Positions 23,876 through 35,126 of a DNA stretch of 64,000 bases are shown piece by piece. Origin of the DNA: Aquarana catesbeiana. Lineage: Eukaryota; Chordata; Amphibia; Anura; Ranidae. The DNA lies in the NCBI RefSeq assembly GCF_042186555.1, contig NC_133328.1, positions 62,961,685-63,025,684 on the forward strand, written 5' to 3'. The translations under genes and the position numbers were made by a program. The notes beneath the pieces were generated by a model. That model worked only from the letters and a program-made list of their open reading frames with translations, was not told the DNA's origin and ran no database searches. Position 1 is the stretch's first letter, and the number at the start of each line of letters is the position of its first letter.

Positions 23876-24941
23876 GTTATACCAGGATCAAGGATGCAGC
23901 TTTACTTTAAAAGTGAACACTTTGGAAGGGAGTACCCTCATGCTTCCACCCGCCGCCGTTCCTGGGCTCTGCCATCTCTTCAGGGAGCCTGGGAACACTG
24001 TAAACGGTTGGGTTGGCAGTGCACAGGGGAAAATGTGAAACATTAGTTCCTCCCCTTCCCTGTGATGAAGGAAGTTGGAAGCGACAAGGATTTAATTTAA
24101 TCACTTATGGTTTCACTTTACCTGATTTACACTTAGCGGAAACTGATCGATTTGATCGGCTGCCTTGGAGGGCAGAGGGGGGATCAGGGGTCTAGTAGAC
24201 CTTAAAACCTTAAATTTCTCCATAAAGAGAACCTGTCACTGCCCAAGCATTTGTTTATCACTTGTGATAGCAATAACTCTTAATGAAAAAAAATGTTAAA
24301 AGTGTAAAATTGCATTAAAATAAAATAAATTGTGGAAAAATGTTTTTTTTTTTTTTAAGTACCCCTGTCCCCTAATGCTCACAAGCAAACACACACGTAG
24401 GTCTCACATACATATGTAAATGGTGATTGCACCACACATGTGAGGTATCACAAAAAACATCAGAGTGAGAGCAATCATTTCATTGCCAGAACGCACATGT
24501 AACTCTATACGGGTAACCTGTAAAAACTTTTAAAGCATTGCTTAAGGAAACATGTATTTACCACAGTTTGTTGCCATTAACAGAAGTACGCAATCTTAGA
24601 TCTTGACATGTTTGGTATCTGTTTATTTGATGCAACATAATTGTTTATATTTTACCCAAAAAATTGGTATTTTGTTGTGTTTGTTTGCACTAAAATGTAT
24701 TTAAGTGTATTTTTCCCTGAAAATTTGGATTTTAGAAATGAATGCGCAAATATCCTGTGACAGAAAAAATTGCATCAACCACCATGTTATTCTCCAAGGC
24801 CTCTGCTTTCAATATTCAAATTCAATAAAAATTTTGAATATATAATGTTTGGCGGTTTTAAGAAATTTTCTAGCAAATAAAATGCTGATTTTTACATGTA
24901 TGTGAAAAATGTCAAAGTTGGCCTGCACGGCAAGTGGTTAA
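23876..24941 (+). repeat. piggyBac-type non-autonomous repeat
   Basis: It resembles 36990-38165 of the large piggyBac element block by block (TTATACCAG start, CACCCCTGTC/ACCCCTGTCC block, GCACCA..CATGTGAGGTATC, TAACCTGTAAA, CATGTTTGGTATC) and ends CAAGTGGTTAA, with TTAA at 24938-24941. No coding frame. Confidence 0.6.
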
Positions 24942-25298
24942 AAATGCTGATATAAGTACTGGAAGACTGTCTTTTTTGAGTTTCTCCTGCATACCTGAGC
25001 CCAAATGTAGTGGTTATTTACTAAAGATAAAGTGTGTGTCTGTTAATGTTTCAAATATTCAGTCATGGCCCGGAATATATTAAAAATATAGCTTTTTATT
25101 AGAAATTGTGGGTGTTTAAAATATATGTTTTTATTTATGTTTTTCACTTGTTTCTTGGGGGGGATTGAGTTCAGCTTTAAAACCGCTTCAAATATTGCGT
25201 CTAGTATTATGATTGCTGTCATCATTGGTTTCATTTTACAAATGTGTCAAGTATTTTATATGTCTTATTTTCCACATAGTGGAAAAGAATAGTAAAAT

Positions 25299-25496
25299 AT
25301 AACAGAATTAATATGCAACGCTAATCAATAATAATAAAAATATATCAATACATAAACACTAAATTCCATACATTAAAATGCCCTGGAGTATTTCAATGTA
25401 TGGAATACAGGGGTATGTATAGAATTTATGTTTTTTTTTTTTCAGATTAAGATTGATAAATTATTATTGATTAGCACTGCAAATTAATTCTGTTAT
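25299..25496. mobile_element. Palindromic MITE
   Basis: The ends form an imperfect inverted repeat of about 37 bp starting ATAACAGAATTAAT (25299) and ending ATTAATTCTGTTAT (25496). The inner arms also pair around ATTCCATACATT. No coding capacity. The superfamily is not determined. Confidence 0.65.
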
Positions 25497-26624
25497 GATT
25501 TATGGGGGATACTTTAATGTAGCTGCATTTAATTTTTAGATGGTTTTGTAGCACTTTCTTTTTAACATCCAGAAGCGCAGCTTAAGGAAGGTCTTGTTAT
25601 AGTAAAATATCTAAGTATAGTATATAGTAAACACATATAATATAATTTAAAAAAATCAAAATCAGGTGCAAGTATCAGTTTTGTGCCTACATAATCTTAC
25701 CTTACACATGATGTAATGGAAAAAATATGATGATAAAATATGTGATTGAATACAGAGGAATCACAGTTTTTGTTGTCCCTTCAAACTCCTGTTGTCATGA
25801 TATTGATGAAAAGTAAGATGTCTAGAGTAACAAAACAAATGATTTTACTAAGAACAGTTACAATCAAATCATGTGGCAGCAGCTTTGTCATTCACTACAG
25901 GACACATTGGTGCAAATTGTTTCCTATATTGTATGTCTTTACAGCATATCATACACAAAGAACAGAAATCTTTAGTGATCAGGTTTATATATCCTAAACT
26001 ATTTTTTAAACATTTGTTTCACTTTTAGTTTTTATTTAAATTATTTAAACTTATTTTTAGAATACTAGTTAAAAACGTTGACAAAAAAAACTAGACTAAG
26101 CAAATCTCTGAAAAAAATGCAAAAACAACCTACATATTGGCAAATTTAAAGTAGAACTCCAATTTTTTTAACAGCAATTTCTTGTATTCCTCTTTAACCT
26201 AGCACCCCCACCCCAAAGTAATTTTCTTCCCTTCCCTACTAGATTTTTCTAGTTCTTCGGGGTCGATTCGATCGACAGCATCATTTAAACCACTTTCTAA
26301 CCCCAGTCTGTTATGGAAAAACCTTCTGGGGTGCATCATGTCGCTGGCCTGAGCGCAGTGTACTATTGTACTGAGCATAGCTCACACTCCACCATGCGAT
26401 CTCTGTTCTCTGCAAGAGGAAGGAGCTCTTATGTCATTAAACTGGCCAGTAGACCCTTGAAAAAGAATTATATATACTGTATATGTATATAGTCGTTGTT
26501 AAAAGCTGTAGTTAATGCTTTTAAGCTTTGTCTAACAACTGAGGTAGCCTTGATTTGAAGTATAATATTAAATAATAGGAGTAACACACATTGAGGATGA
26601 TTTACTAGGGGCAAATATATGCAC

Positions 26625-26793
26625 GTTGATTTGCTAAAACTGGATAGTGCAAAATCTGGTGAAGCTGTGCATGTGCAATTAGTTTATGACTTCTTGTTCA
26701 ATTAAGCTTTGGTTAAAAAAAAAACCTGGAAGCTGATTGGTTTCAATGCTCAGCTGCACCAGATTTTGCTCTCTCCAGTTTTAGTAAATCAAC
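26625..26793. mobile_element. Long-TIR MITE
   Basis: GTTGATTTGCTAAAACTGGA (26625 on), followed by TAGTGCAAAATCTGGTG, is mirrored by CACCAGATTTTGCTCTCTCC and AGTTTTAGTAAATCAAC (ending 26793), arms of about 37 bp with few mismatches. It resembles a common frog palindromic repeat. Confidence 0.7.
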
Positions 26794-27599
26794 CCCACAG
26801 TGCATTGCAAGCTCTGCTGGTTTCTATCATTCAATCATGTACAAACAAAAATACTATTTTTTATTTACCTCACATGTGATTGAGTATTCTTTGCAAAGTG
26901 AAGTTGTACCTCATTTACTAAGCTCTGGAGCAAGTGCACTTGCAGTGCACAGTATATTTGCCTTTAGGAAATTAACCCCATTATCTTTTGCATGGAATAC
27001 CCCTTTTTAGAAAAAAAATCCCCTGGACACAATTAGATATTTGAATTGAACACCGGTTCACTTCACCTCACTTTCATAAACCATCTATCTAATCTGCCTG
27101 TCTGTCCATCCATCCGTCCGTCTTTTCAAAGTAAAAATAAAGAGAACAAAAATGACAAAACCATTTTCCTTACCTGTACAGCAGGCATGTCCAAAGTCCG
27201 GCCCGCAGGCTAATCACGGCCGCATTCCAGTTTTGGACGGCCCGCCTGGTAATTTAGACATATATATGTATCTTTTGTGACCCCCAACGAATCCCCGAGT
27301 GCCGGGGGCCACAAAAGATAGATATGCTGGCTGCATTGGAGGGGGCGGGACGAGTGCCGTTCATACAGGAGAGGAGTATTTCCTGTTTACACGGCATCCT
27401 GTGTAAAAGGAAGGGCCGTCTCCTGTGCTGCCATTGGACTACTGTTTTGTCCATCATAGGAGGCGGTACTTTCAATTAAAGAGGCCGCCGATAAAAACAG
27501 GAGTTTCTCCTGTATGTCTGTTGGCGCTCATCCCTGTCTCCTCCAAGGCTGTGGCTGTAGATGGACATGAATCAGGCTGCACTGACGGCAATGGTGAGT

Positions 27600-27828
27600 C
27601 TGCATTCATGTCAATGTGGGTGCTGCATTAATGGCAATGGAGTGGGTGCTGCATTCATGGCAATGGAGTGGGTGCTGCATTCATGGCAATGGAGTGGGTG
27701 CTGCATTCATGGCAGTACGGTGGGTGCTGCATTCATGGCAATGGAGTGGGTGCTGCACTCATGGCAATACGGTGGGTGTTGCATTCATAGCAATACGGTG
27801 GGTGCTGCATTCATGGCAATACGGTGGG
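27600..27828 (+). repeat. 26-bp minisatellite, left block
   Basis: Unit GTGGGTGCTGCATTCATGGC plus AATGGA or AATACG, 26 bp, about 8-9 copies. It is the same array as 30717-31480, separated by the Penelope insertion. Confidence 0.93.
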
Positions 27829-30716
27829 ACATCAGTACTTTTGAAATTTATCTAAAAGAAAGTATTGTCCTAAGGAGACTAAGATGGGAGGTATCCCCCA
27901 ATGATGGTCTAATAGACCAAGAATCGAACGATGAATGGTTCAGATTTTTTAACGAGAAGGGCCTAGAACCTTTAAGGTTCCTATTAGAAAGAAAACGGAG
28001 GAAGACCAAAATATAATAGACCAGAACATTGCCGAAATTAGGGAAGAATTAGACGTTTTTAAAGAAACAACAGAATTTAAAACATACACCACACAATTAA
28101 ACAAAGATCTCACCAAAAAGGACAGAGAGGTACAGCAAAGGAAAAGCAAAAAATACATCAGAGATATCAATGACTTTCGGAACGGCCAGGCCTTTAAATG
28201 GCAAAACCAACTGGGAAAAACGGATACGAGCTCTACATATTCAACACCAGAAAAAACAGTGAGAGTTCACCCACAGCAAACAAATGCAACTCCCAGAGAA
28301 AGTCCTCAAAGGAGGGGATATTATGATCCAAGAGATGATAATGGAGGAACAACACCTAGACAGCCATACCAAGATGGGAGATATGGAAATCAATACCCAT
28401 ATACCCCCCAGAGATCAGATAGAAGACCCCAACATAATGAGAGGACACCACAAAACGGAGGGAGAAAACAACCCTACTGGAGGAACAATAGAAAGGGGCA
28501 AAACGGGAATAACTGGTACAAACCCCCGCACGATCAAAGAGACTACAGAGGACCGATACATGATCATAGGGAACAGAGAAGGACTTATGACTACAGAGAC
28601 AACAGAGGACCAGGATACGATTACTATGGACCACGATGAAGAAGCCCAAGACAAGATCATGACTATGGAGAAAGAAGAGGACCACAACAGAGAGACTATC
28701 ACCACCAGGTACGAAGTCCGATACCTACTTACAACTATTACACTCCACTCACAGATCGAGACGAGGAGAAGAACAACCAATACAAGCAACACCCCTCACA
28801 ATATGATAATTCCAACTACACCAGACCTTTTTTAGACAAAGGCAGGGAAAATCCCGCTCTGAGATATGTAGACGAGAACAGAACCCTCAGAAGAAGTCAA
28901 GAAAGAAGAGAGGAAAACGATCTGGAAAGAGAGAGCAAAAGAAAAAGAGAGTGAAAGGAGAAGGCATCTTTAACCTTAGTGGCCAGATACTGACACATGA
29001 AGAAATAGGGGTTTTGGACAAAGGACTCAAGTATGCACCGTCGAGAAATCTAGACAAATTTCAAACATACCTGGGGATTCAGAAATTTGTAAGGAAACTT
29101 AATATTGCCAAATACACTGCAGAAAATCCACTAAGACCCAGACACGCAGAGACATGTGATGAAGGGATTTTACATAGTACATTGCGAAATAAATCTGTTT
29201 TTAATCCACCAGTTAAGAATAACAAATACATTGAAGTTTTTAAAAAGTAGTTTTAGAGGACATCAAAGTTCTGAAGATTAAGAAGAAAGAAGAACCCAGT
29301 CATATCAAGAGTGGCATTCGGAAACTTACAAGAAGGAAAGATCTGGTCATACGACCAGCAGATAAGGGAGGAGGAATCGTGATTCTATCAAAAGAACAGT
29401 ACCACAATAGTATGGTGAATATGTTAGGGGATGAGATGACCTACAGTTGATTATTAAGTAACCCCATGTTCAAATGTAGGAAAGCACTCGAGAAAGTGGT
29501 ATGCCTTGGGGTGAAGAAAAATATATTGAACAAAAAGGAAGCCAGATTTCTGATACCCGACTCCTGCCGGACACCCATTATATACTCTTTGCCGAAAATA
29601 CATAAAAATAAAACGGACCCTCCACCAAGACCTATAGTGAATGGAATTGATTCACTTACCTCCAGAATCGGACAATACATAGATTTCTTTCTACAGCCAG
29701 TGGTCCAGAGCACAGAAGCATATCTTAGAGATACCAAGCAAATGCTGCAAATTTTAGATGATATCCCCAAAGAAGAAGGCCCGTGGATTATGGCTACTGC
29801 GGACGTTTCATCCCTATACACAGTGATACTCCACCACCAAGCATGCAAAGCCGCGAAATGGGGCCTTAGGCTGTATACCAAGCTACCCTGTGTCCAAAGG
29901 AAATTCATAATCAAATGTCTAGACTTCTGCCTGAAGAATAATTATTTCTGGTACAATAAGAACTATTACCATCAGCAGACAGGAGTAGCTATGGGGGCCA
30001 AATTTGCCCCGAGTGTGGCAGGCCTTTTCATGGCACAGTGGGAAGAAGAAAATGTCTTTTCTAATAGACCCGCCGAACTAGTCACCTATAAAAGATATAT
30101 TGATGATGTCTTCATACTCTGGAAAGGCGATCAAAACCAACTTACTTGTTTTCTAGAAAGATTGAATACAAACGACAGAAATATAAAACTATCCTGGGAA
30201 ATCAATAAGGAAAAAGTAACCTTTTTGGATTTAGACATTATGCAGGAGGACGCCAAACTATGGTCACGGACGCACTTTAAAAATGTGGATAGGAACAGTT
30301 ACCTCCCTATAGAGAGCTGCCATCATAGAAATTGGCTATTTAACGTGCCGAAAGGGCAACTCATAAGGCTAAGGCGGAACTGTACACATTTAAACACCTA
30401 TCTAGAACAGGCAGAAGTAATTGGAAAAAAATATTCGAAGTAAAAGAAATGGATCGTAAAGAATTGATTAAAGATAGAGTTCCAAAGGAGACAACATTAA
30501 CGGCAGTACCTATAATCTTGGATTTTAACGCACAGTACAGAAGAATTGAGAAAATTATCAGAAAACACTGGCATATACTCCAGGCAGACAGTGAGTTACA
30601 AGGCAGGTTATCTTCCAATCCCCGATTTATATATAAGAGAGCACCGACCCTTCATGACAGAATTGTGAAGAATATTATTGATCCACCTAAGAAAACATTC
30701 TCATTTTTTACCGGAA
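27829..30716 (+). pseudogene. Penelope-like (Neptune-type) reverse transcriptase, truncated and frameshifted
   Basis: Successive frames give ISTFEIYLKESIVLRRLRWE (27829 on), a basic Tyr/Arg-rich linker (28259-28639), IFNLSGQILTHEEIGVLDKG (28951-29250), RPADKGGGIVILSK (about 29350), then the RT at 29466-30443. The RT includes YSLPKIHKNKTDPPPRPIVN, motif A DVSSLYTVI, GVAMGAKFAPSVAGLFMAQW and catalytic YIDDVF. A C-terminal piece lies at 30449-30716 (KRAPTLHDRIVKNIIDPPKK). Frameshifts lie near 28010, 28640-28950, 29250-29460 and 30440. The GIY-YIG endonuclease normally found at the C-terminus of this group is absent; the gene stops where the minisatellite resumes. An 8-bp repeat ACGGTGGG flanks it (27821-27828, 30717-30724). 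Confidence 0.9.
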
Positions 30717-31480
30717 ACGGTGGGTGGAGTGGGTGCGGCATTCATGGCAATGGAGTGGGTGCTGCACTCATGGCAATACGGTGGGTGTTGCATTCATGGC
30801 AATACGGTGGGTGCTGCATTCATGGCAATACAGTGGGTGCTGCATTCATGGCAATATGGTGGGTGCTGCATTAATGGCAATGGAGTCGGTGCTGCATTCA
30901 TGGCAATGGAGTGGGTGCTGCATTCATGGCAATGGAGTGGGTGCTGCATTCATGGCAGTACAGTGGGTGCTGCATTCATGGCAATGGAGTGGGTGCTGCA
31001 TTCATGGCAATGGAGTGGGTGCTGCACTCATGGCAATACGGTGGGTGTTGCATTCATGGCAATACGGTGGGTGCTACATTCATGGCAATACGGTGGGTGC
31101 TGCATTCATGGCAATATGGTGGGTGCTGCCTTTATGGCAATGGAGTGGACGCGGCATTCATGGCAATGGAGTGGGTGCGGCATTCATAGGAATGGAGTGG
31201 GTGCGGCATTCGTAGGAATGGAGTGGGTGCTACATTCATGGCAATACAGTGGGTGCTGCATTCATGGCAATATAATGGATGCTGCTTTCATGGCAATACG
31301 GTGGGGCCTGCATTCATGGCAATACGGTGGGGCTTCATTCATGGCAATACGGTGGGTGCTGCATTTATGGCAATGGAGTGGGTGCGGCATTCATGGCAAT
31401 GGAGTGGGTGTGGCATTCATGGCAATGGTGTGGGTGCTGCATTCATGGCAATGGAGTGGGTGCTGCATTCATGGCAATTG
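30717..31480 (+). repeat. 26-bp minisatellite, right block
   Basis: About 28 copies of the 26-bp unit, in variants AATGGA, AATACG and AATATG. Because 26 is not a multiple of three, all three plus frames stay open for long stretches (MAMEWVLHSWQWSGCCIHGN type), giving spurious ORFs of up to 274 codons. Confidence 0.95.
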
Positions 31481-31663
31481 CGAGGCTGCAGATGAGCACT
31501 GATTAGGCTGCATTGATGGGCACTGACCCTTAAAATTTTAATTTTTTTTCCTGAAACTTCCTTTTTAAAGTTAAGGTGCGTGTTATAAGCCGATAAATAC
31601 GGTATATCCAAATAACATGCCCAATCTATTCACCACACACAGCACAAAGGCAAGCTAACACAC

Positions 31664-31873
31664 TTATGCCGTGTACACACGGCCGGAATACCCGACTGAA
31701 AAAGTCCGATGGGAGCTCTTGGTTGGATATTCCGAACGTGTGTATGCCCCATCTGATTTTTTCTGTCAGCATTTACGATGGACTTAGATAGAGAACATGT
31801 TCTAAATCTTTCCGTCGGAAATGCCGACGGAGGTTATCCCGTAGGCAAGTCCGACCGTGTGTACGGGGCATAA
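31664..31873. mobile_element. Harbinger-type MITE
   Basis: Termini TTATGCCGTGTACACACGG and CCGTGTGTACGGGGCATAA form inverted repeats of about 24 bp. The right terminus matches that of the autonomous-looking Harbinger at 52039 (CCGTGTGTACGGGGCATTA). It has no coding capacity and is 210 bp long. It could be mobilised in trans by that family. Confidence 0.8.
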
Positions 31874-32618
31874 GACCGAATTTTAATGGTTTAAAGAATG
31901 TCAGGCAAAATGGTTGGCCCTCACGCATGTTCACTTCATCAAATCTGGCCCTCTTTGAAAAAAGTTTGGACATCCCTGCTGTACAGTCTTTAGTTGCAGC
32001 AATTCTATATTCTGAGACACGTTTGATAAAGTGTTCAATCCATTGCAGGCTTCTTTCTCTGTCTTGCTGGTTGTCTTCTCTCAGATAATACACTAACCTT
32101 ACTGCTTTTGCCCTCTGTACAGCGTTGTAAGGGGTTCAGTGTCACCCCACCCAAGTATGTTCCCAGGAATGTTGTCCCTTCAAACATAGGGTAACTAATA
32201 TGTATTGTCTCTATCAGGTCTACATTATTTTGTACTTTGGATAAGAGTGGGTTGATTGCCACACATTTCCCCCCCATATGTTTTGCACAGAGCTGCTGGA
32301 AATTCAAGATCACATTAGCATTCTGTTCCTTTAATGTGAAACTAAGATTCTGCACCATCTCATCCAGCTTAACAAGCTCTCTGAATGAATCAACATTGAT
32401 AATATTAGCAGACATGCTGACAGCAATGAGAGAGACAAAAGAGCCTTTTGTATAGAGTCTCTGTGCAGAGAAATGCCCGGAGTCATTGGTTGGGAAATGT
32501 GTCCTCACAAATTCTCTCTCAGATTTAGCTGGACCTCCTATTGGCGTGAACTCATTTTCTATGTCATTAGCCTGCCTTTTGGGTAAAAAGTAAAAGCCGG
32601 CTCCCAGACCAGCATATA

Positions 32619-32865
32619 CAGTCAGGTCCATAAATATTGGGACATCAACATAATTCTAATCTTTTTGGCTCTATACACCACCACAATGGATTTGAAATGA
32701 AACGAACAAGATGTGCTTTAACTGCAGACTTTCCGCTTTAATTTGAGGGTATTTATATCTAAATCAGGTGAACGGTGTAGGAATTTCAACAGTTTGTATA
32801 TGTGCCTCCCACTTTTTAAGGGACCAAACGTAATGTCGATGTCCCAATATTTATGGACCTGACTG
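32619..32865. mobile_element. Tc1/mariner-type MITE in PTCHD3-like exon
   Basis: Termini CAGTCAGGTCCATAAATATT and AATATTTATGGACCTGACTG are perfect inverted repeats with TA on both sides (32617-32618, 32866-32867). Removing 247 bp plus one TA rejoins the exon in frame as ITMV-IY-AGLGAG. Confidence 0.93.
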
Positions 32866-33179
32866 TATGACCATGGTAATAAAGAGGAACCACCAGGGGT
32901 ACCTGCCCACCACTTTCCCCAGCTTGTAGAATACAAGAGAGAGAGGTCTCTGTATACAGTCTGTCCGACAACCAGTCAATTTTCACCCTGCCGTAAGCTA
33001 CTGAATGATACAGACATAGAGGAAAGCAGGCTCTATTAATAAATAAAAAAGGAAAATATAAATTGACAACAGATAAGACAGTAGCAATAGTATGACTAGC
33101 TCTGCAATGCCTTATGCAGAACAATAAAACAGTTCATGTCGAAGGAAGTTTATTGACTTTCTGATGACATAGTTACTAG

Positions 33180-34096
33180 TAGCTTGATTAAATCAGTGAA
33201 AAAAAGCCTTCGCTCTACTATAAAAAATGTGTCACAAAAAGGGGAAAAAATTGAACACACAAATAAACAAGTGATAATAGAGGTGAAGTATACACAAAAA
33301 TAAACACAAAAACTGTATGGGTATTCAAAGTGTACAAATAAAAAGTGCTAATATAAATGAACCTGGTGCAAAACCTATTTGTGTTCACAATACACAAAAC
33401 AAACATAAATCATAAAAAGTGATCTCGCGCAACGGTGTATTGGCACTCAGCCTAAAAGGCTGGCAATAATGTGAAAATAAATAAATAATGAAGTCCAGAA
33501 AACTGGTCTAAAACTAAGAAACGGTGAGTCTCCAAAAACTAGATGGTTGAAAATGTGAAATAAAAAGACAGGAGTCCATACACAGATGTAGGTAAATATA
33601 TTCATAAGGTGACCACTTCTTCAATATGTCAAACCCTAAACTCCAATCCCATCTGTAATGTATATCCAGTAGACAATGAGCTCACAGAACTCTCACCTCA
33701 AATCTGTTAATAACCAGCATCAACACCATATCGGAAGCCTTTGACCTTCTATTCCCCCATCCTCCACTAGGGTGTCTCCATCTTTAAGTAATTCTCCAGG
33801 TATCATGCACCGAATATCAAGATTAGGTGATGGACACACTGTGTCCGGCTCTATGTGCTCCATTGTGATAAAAATCGCCTAAGGAGGGAAGGAAAGGAAT
33901 GCCTCCAATAGTGTAGTATGTTAAATAACTGATAGTGATTTTAAAATTAGGACTTTTACATCAAAAACGAAACATAAAAGCATAAAAATACAAAGTGTGG
34001 TGTTCCAATCGCCTTTTCAATTCACTTCCGGTATCCAGTCTACGTCCATTTCTGGCCACTGCCTACGCGTTACATCACCACGTGACTTCATCAGGG
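33180..34096 (-). mobile_element. Hammerhead-associated (Penelope-like) repeat fragment
   Basis: The minus strand starts with a hammerhead-like motif adjoining the gypsy target site and runs left as non-coding sequence for about 900 bp. Its 5' side is lost at the gypsy junction and the left end is approximate. No coding frame. Confidence 0.45.
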
Positions 34097-34097
34097 G
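34058..34097 (-). ncRNA. Degenerate hammerhead-like motif D
   Basis: On the minus strand CTGATGA (34094-34088) is an exact core match. An extra A follows, then a stem II of GTCAC/GTGAT type. The GAAA element reads GTAA, followed by CGCGTA. The change in GAAA makes it probably inactive. Confidence 0.45.
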
Positions 34098-35126
34098 ATC
34101 ATGTCAGGGCTGGCTCAGCCCTTCCTACTCTGAGCTGGCCACTCAGCTGTCGGCTAATTGCCAGCTCTCATCTCTCTCCACAGTCACCCAGCTGTTCCTG
34201 ATCCTGCTCGTCTGACCTGCCTACTTAACCACTTAAGGACCGCCTAACGCCGATTTACGTCGGCAAGGCGGCACGGGCAGGCAAAATCACGTACATGTAC
34301 GTGATTTGCCTCTCGCGGGTGGGGGGTCCGATCGGACCCCCCCCCGCCGCCCGAAGCGGTCCCGTTCTGTTCCCCGGCGATCCGAGATGAGGGGGAGGCC
34401 ATCCGTTCGTGGCCCCCCCCTCGCGATCGCCGCCGGCCAATGGGAACACTCCTTTGCTGCTGTATGCTAAACAGCAGCAAAGGAAATGATGTCATCTCCC
34501 CTCGGCTCGGTATTCCGTTCCAGCGCCGAGGGGAGAAGACATCAATGTAAGTGCACAACACACTACACACACAGTAGAACATGCCAGGCATACAAAACAC
34601 CCCGATCCCCCCCCCGATCGCCCCCCGATCCCCCCCCAATCACCCCCCCCCCCTGTCACAAACTGACACCAGCAGGTTTTTTTTTTTTTTTTTCTGATTA
34701 CTGCATAGTGTCAGTTTGTGACAGTTACAGTGTTGGGACAGTGAGTATTACCCCCCTTTAGGTCTAGGATACCCCCCTAACCCCCCCTAATAAAGTTTTA
34801 ACCCCTTGATCACCCCCCATCGCCAGTGTCGCTAAGCGATCATTTTTCTGATCGCTGTATTAGTGTCACTGGTGACGCTAGTTAGTGAGGTAAATATTTA
34901 GGTTCGCCGTCAGCGTTTTATAGTGACAGGGACCCCCATATACTACCTAATAAATGTTTTAACCCCTTGATTGCCCCCTAGTTAACCCTTTCACCACTGA
35001 TCACCGTATAACCGTTACGGGTGACGCTGGTTAGTTTGTTTATTTTTTATAGTGTCAGGGCACCCGCCGTTTATTACTGAATAAAGGTTTAGCCCCCTGA
35101 TCGCCCGGCGGTGATATGCGTCGCCC

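Larger units (their letters stand above)
24942..27173. other. AT-rich non-coding stretch (probable intron of the PTCHD3-like pseudogene)
   Basis: No coding exon was recognised on either strand. It lies downstream of the splice donor at 27173-27168 on the minus strand, so it would be intron sequence. It contains two palindromic MITEs (listed) and a short repeat at about 26905-26990 similar to 47600-47690 (AAGTGCACTTGCA...AGTGCA). Confidence 0.5.
27182..31978. mobile_element. hAT-2 non-autonomous element at the splice donor
   Basis: It has terminal inverted repeats CAGGCATGTCCAAA / TTTGGACATCCCTG and a perfect 8-bp duplication CTGTACAG (27174-27181; 31979-31986). Length is 4,797 bp, most of it added sequence: a 26-bp minisatellite, a Penelope pseudogene and a Harbinger MITE. 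No hAT transposase was found inside. The TIR resembles the Zaphod/Tip100 group of hATs. Confidence 0.85.
27174..32979 (-). pseudogene. PTCHD3-like (patched-domain) gene, first coding exon, disabled
   Basis: Host exon pieces are 32866-32979, 31979-32618 and 27174-27181. The minus strand encodes CIQRPLSLVFYKLGKVVGRY, PWWFLFITMV (first membrane segment), GLGAGFYFLPKRQANDIENE, FTPIGGPAKSEREFVRTHFP, then LREDNQQDRERSLQWIEHFI. This is the N-terminal part of a patched-domain membrane protein of the PTCHD3 type. The exon ends at CTGTACAG followed by the donor GTAAGG (27173 down). Lesions: the expected ATG reads TTG (32979-32977); a Tc1-type MITE follows ITMV; there is a one-base insertion near 32131 (CCCTTACAAC, giving NPLQRC instead of NPYNAVQ); hAT-2 lies at the splice donor. 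Later exons are not in the window. Confidence 0.8.

Noticed and set aside
25043..25234. Minus frame MKPMMTAIIILDAIFEAVLKLN as a possible downstream PTCHD3 exon
   Set aside because: It shows none of the patched-family membrane motifs and has no matching splice sites.
28284..28835. 183-codon plus frame with many Thr/Met/Glu
   Set aside because: It is a shadow of the Arg/Tyr-rich Penelope linker in the neighbouring frame, which resembles the N-terminal part of that family.
27561..31506. Long frames rich in HSWQ/GCCIHGN in several reading frames
   Set aside because: They are products of the stop-free 26-bp minisatellite and occur in all three plus frames.
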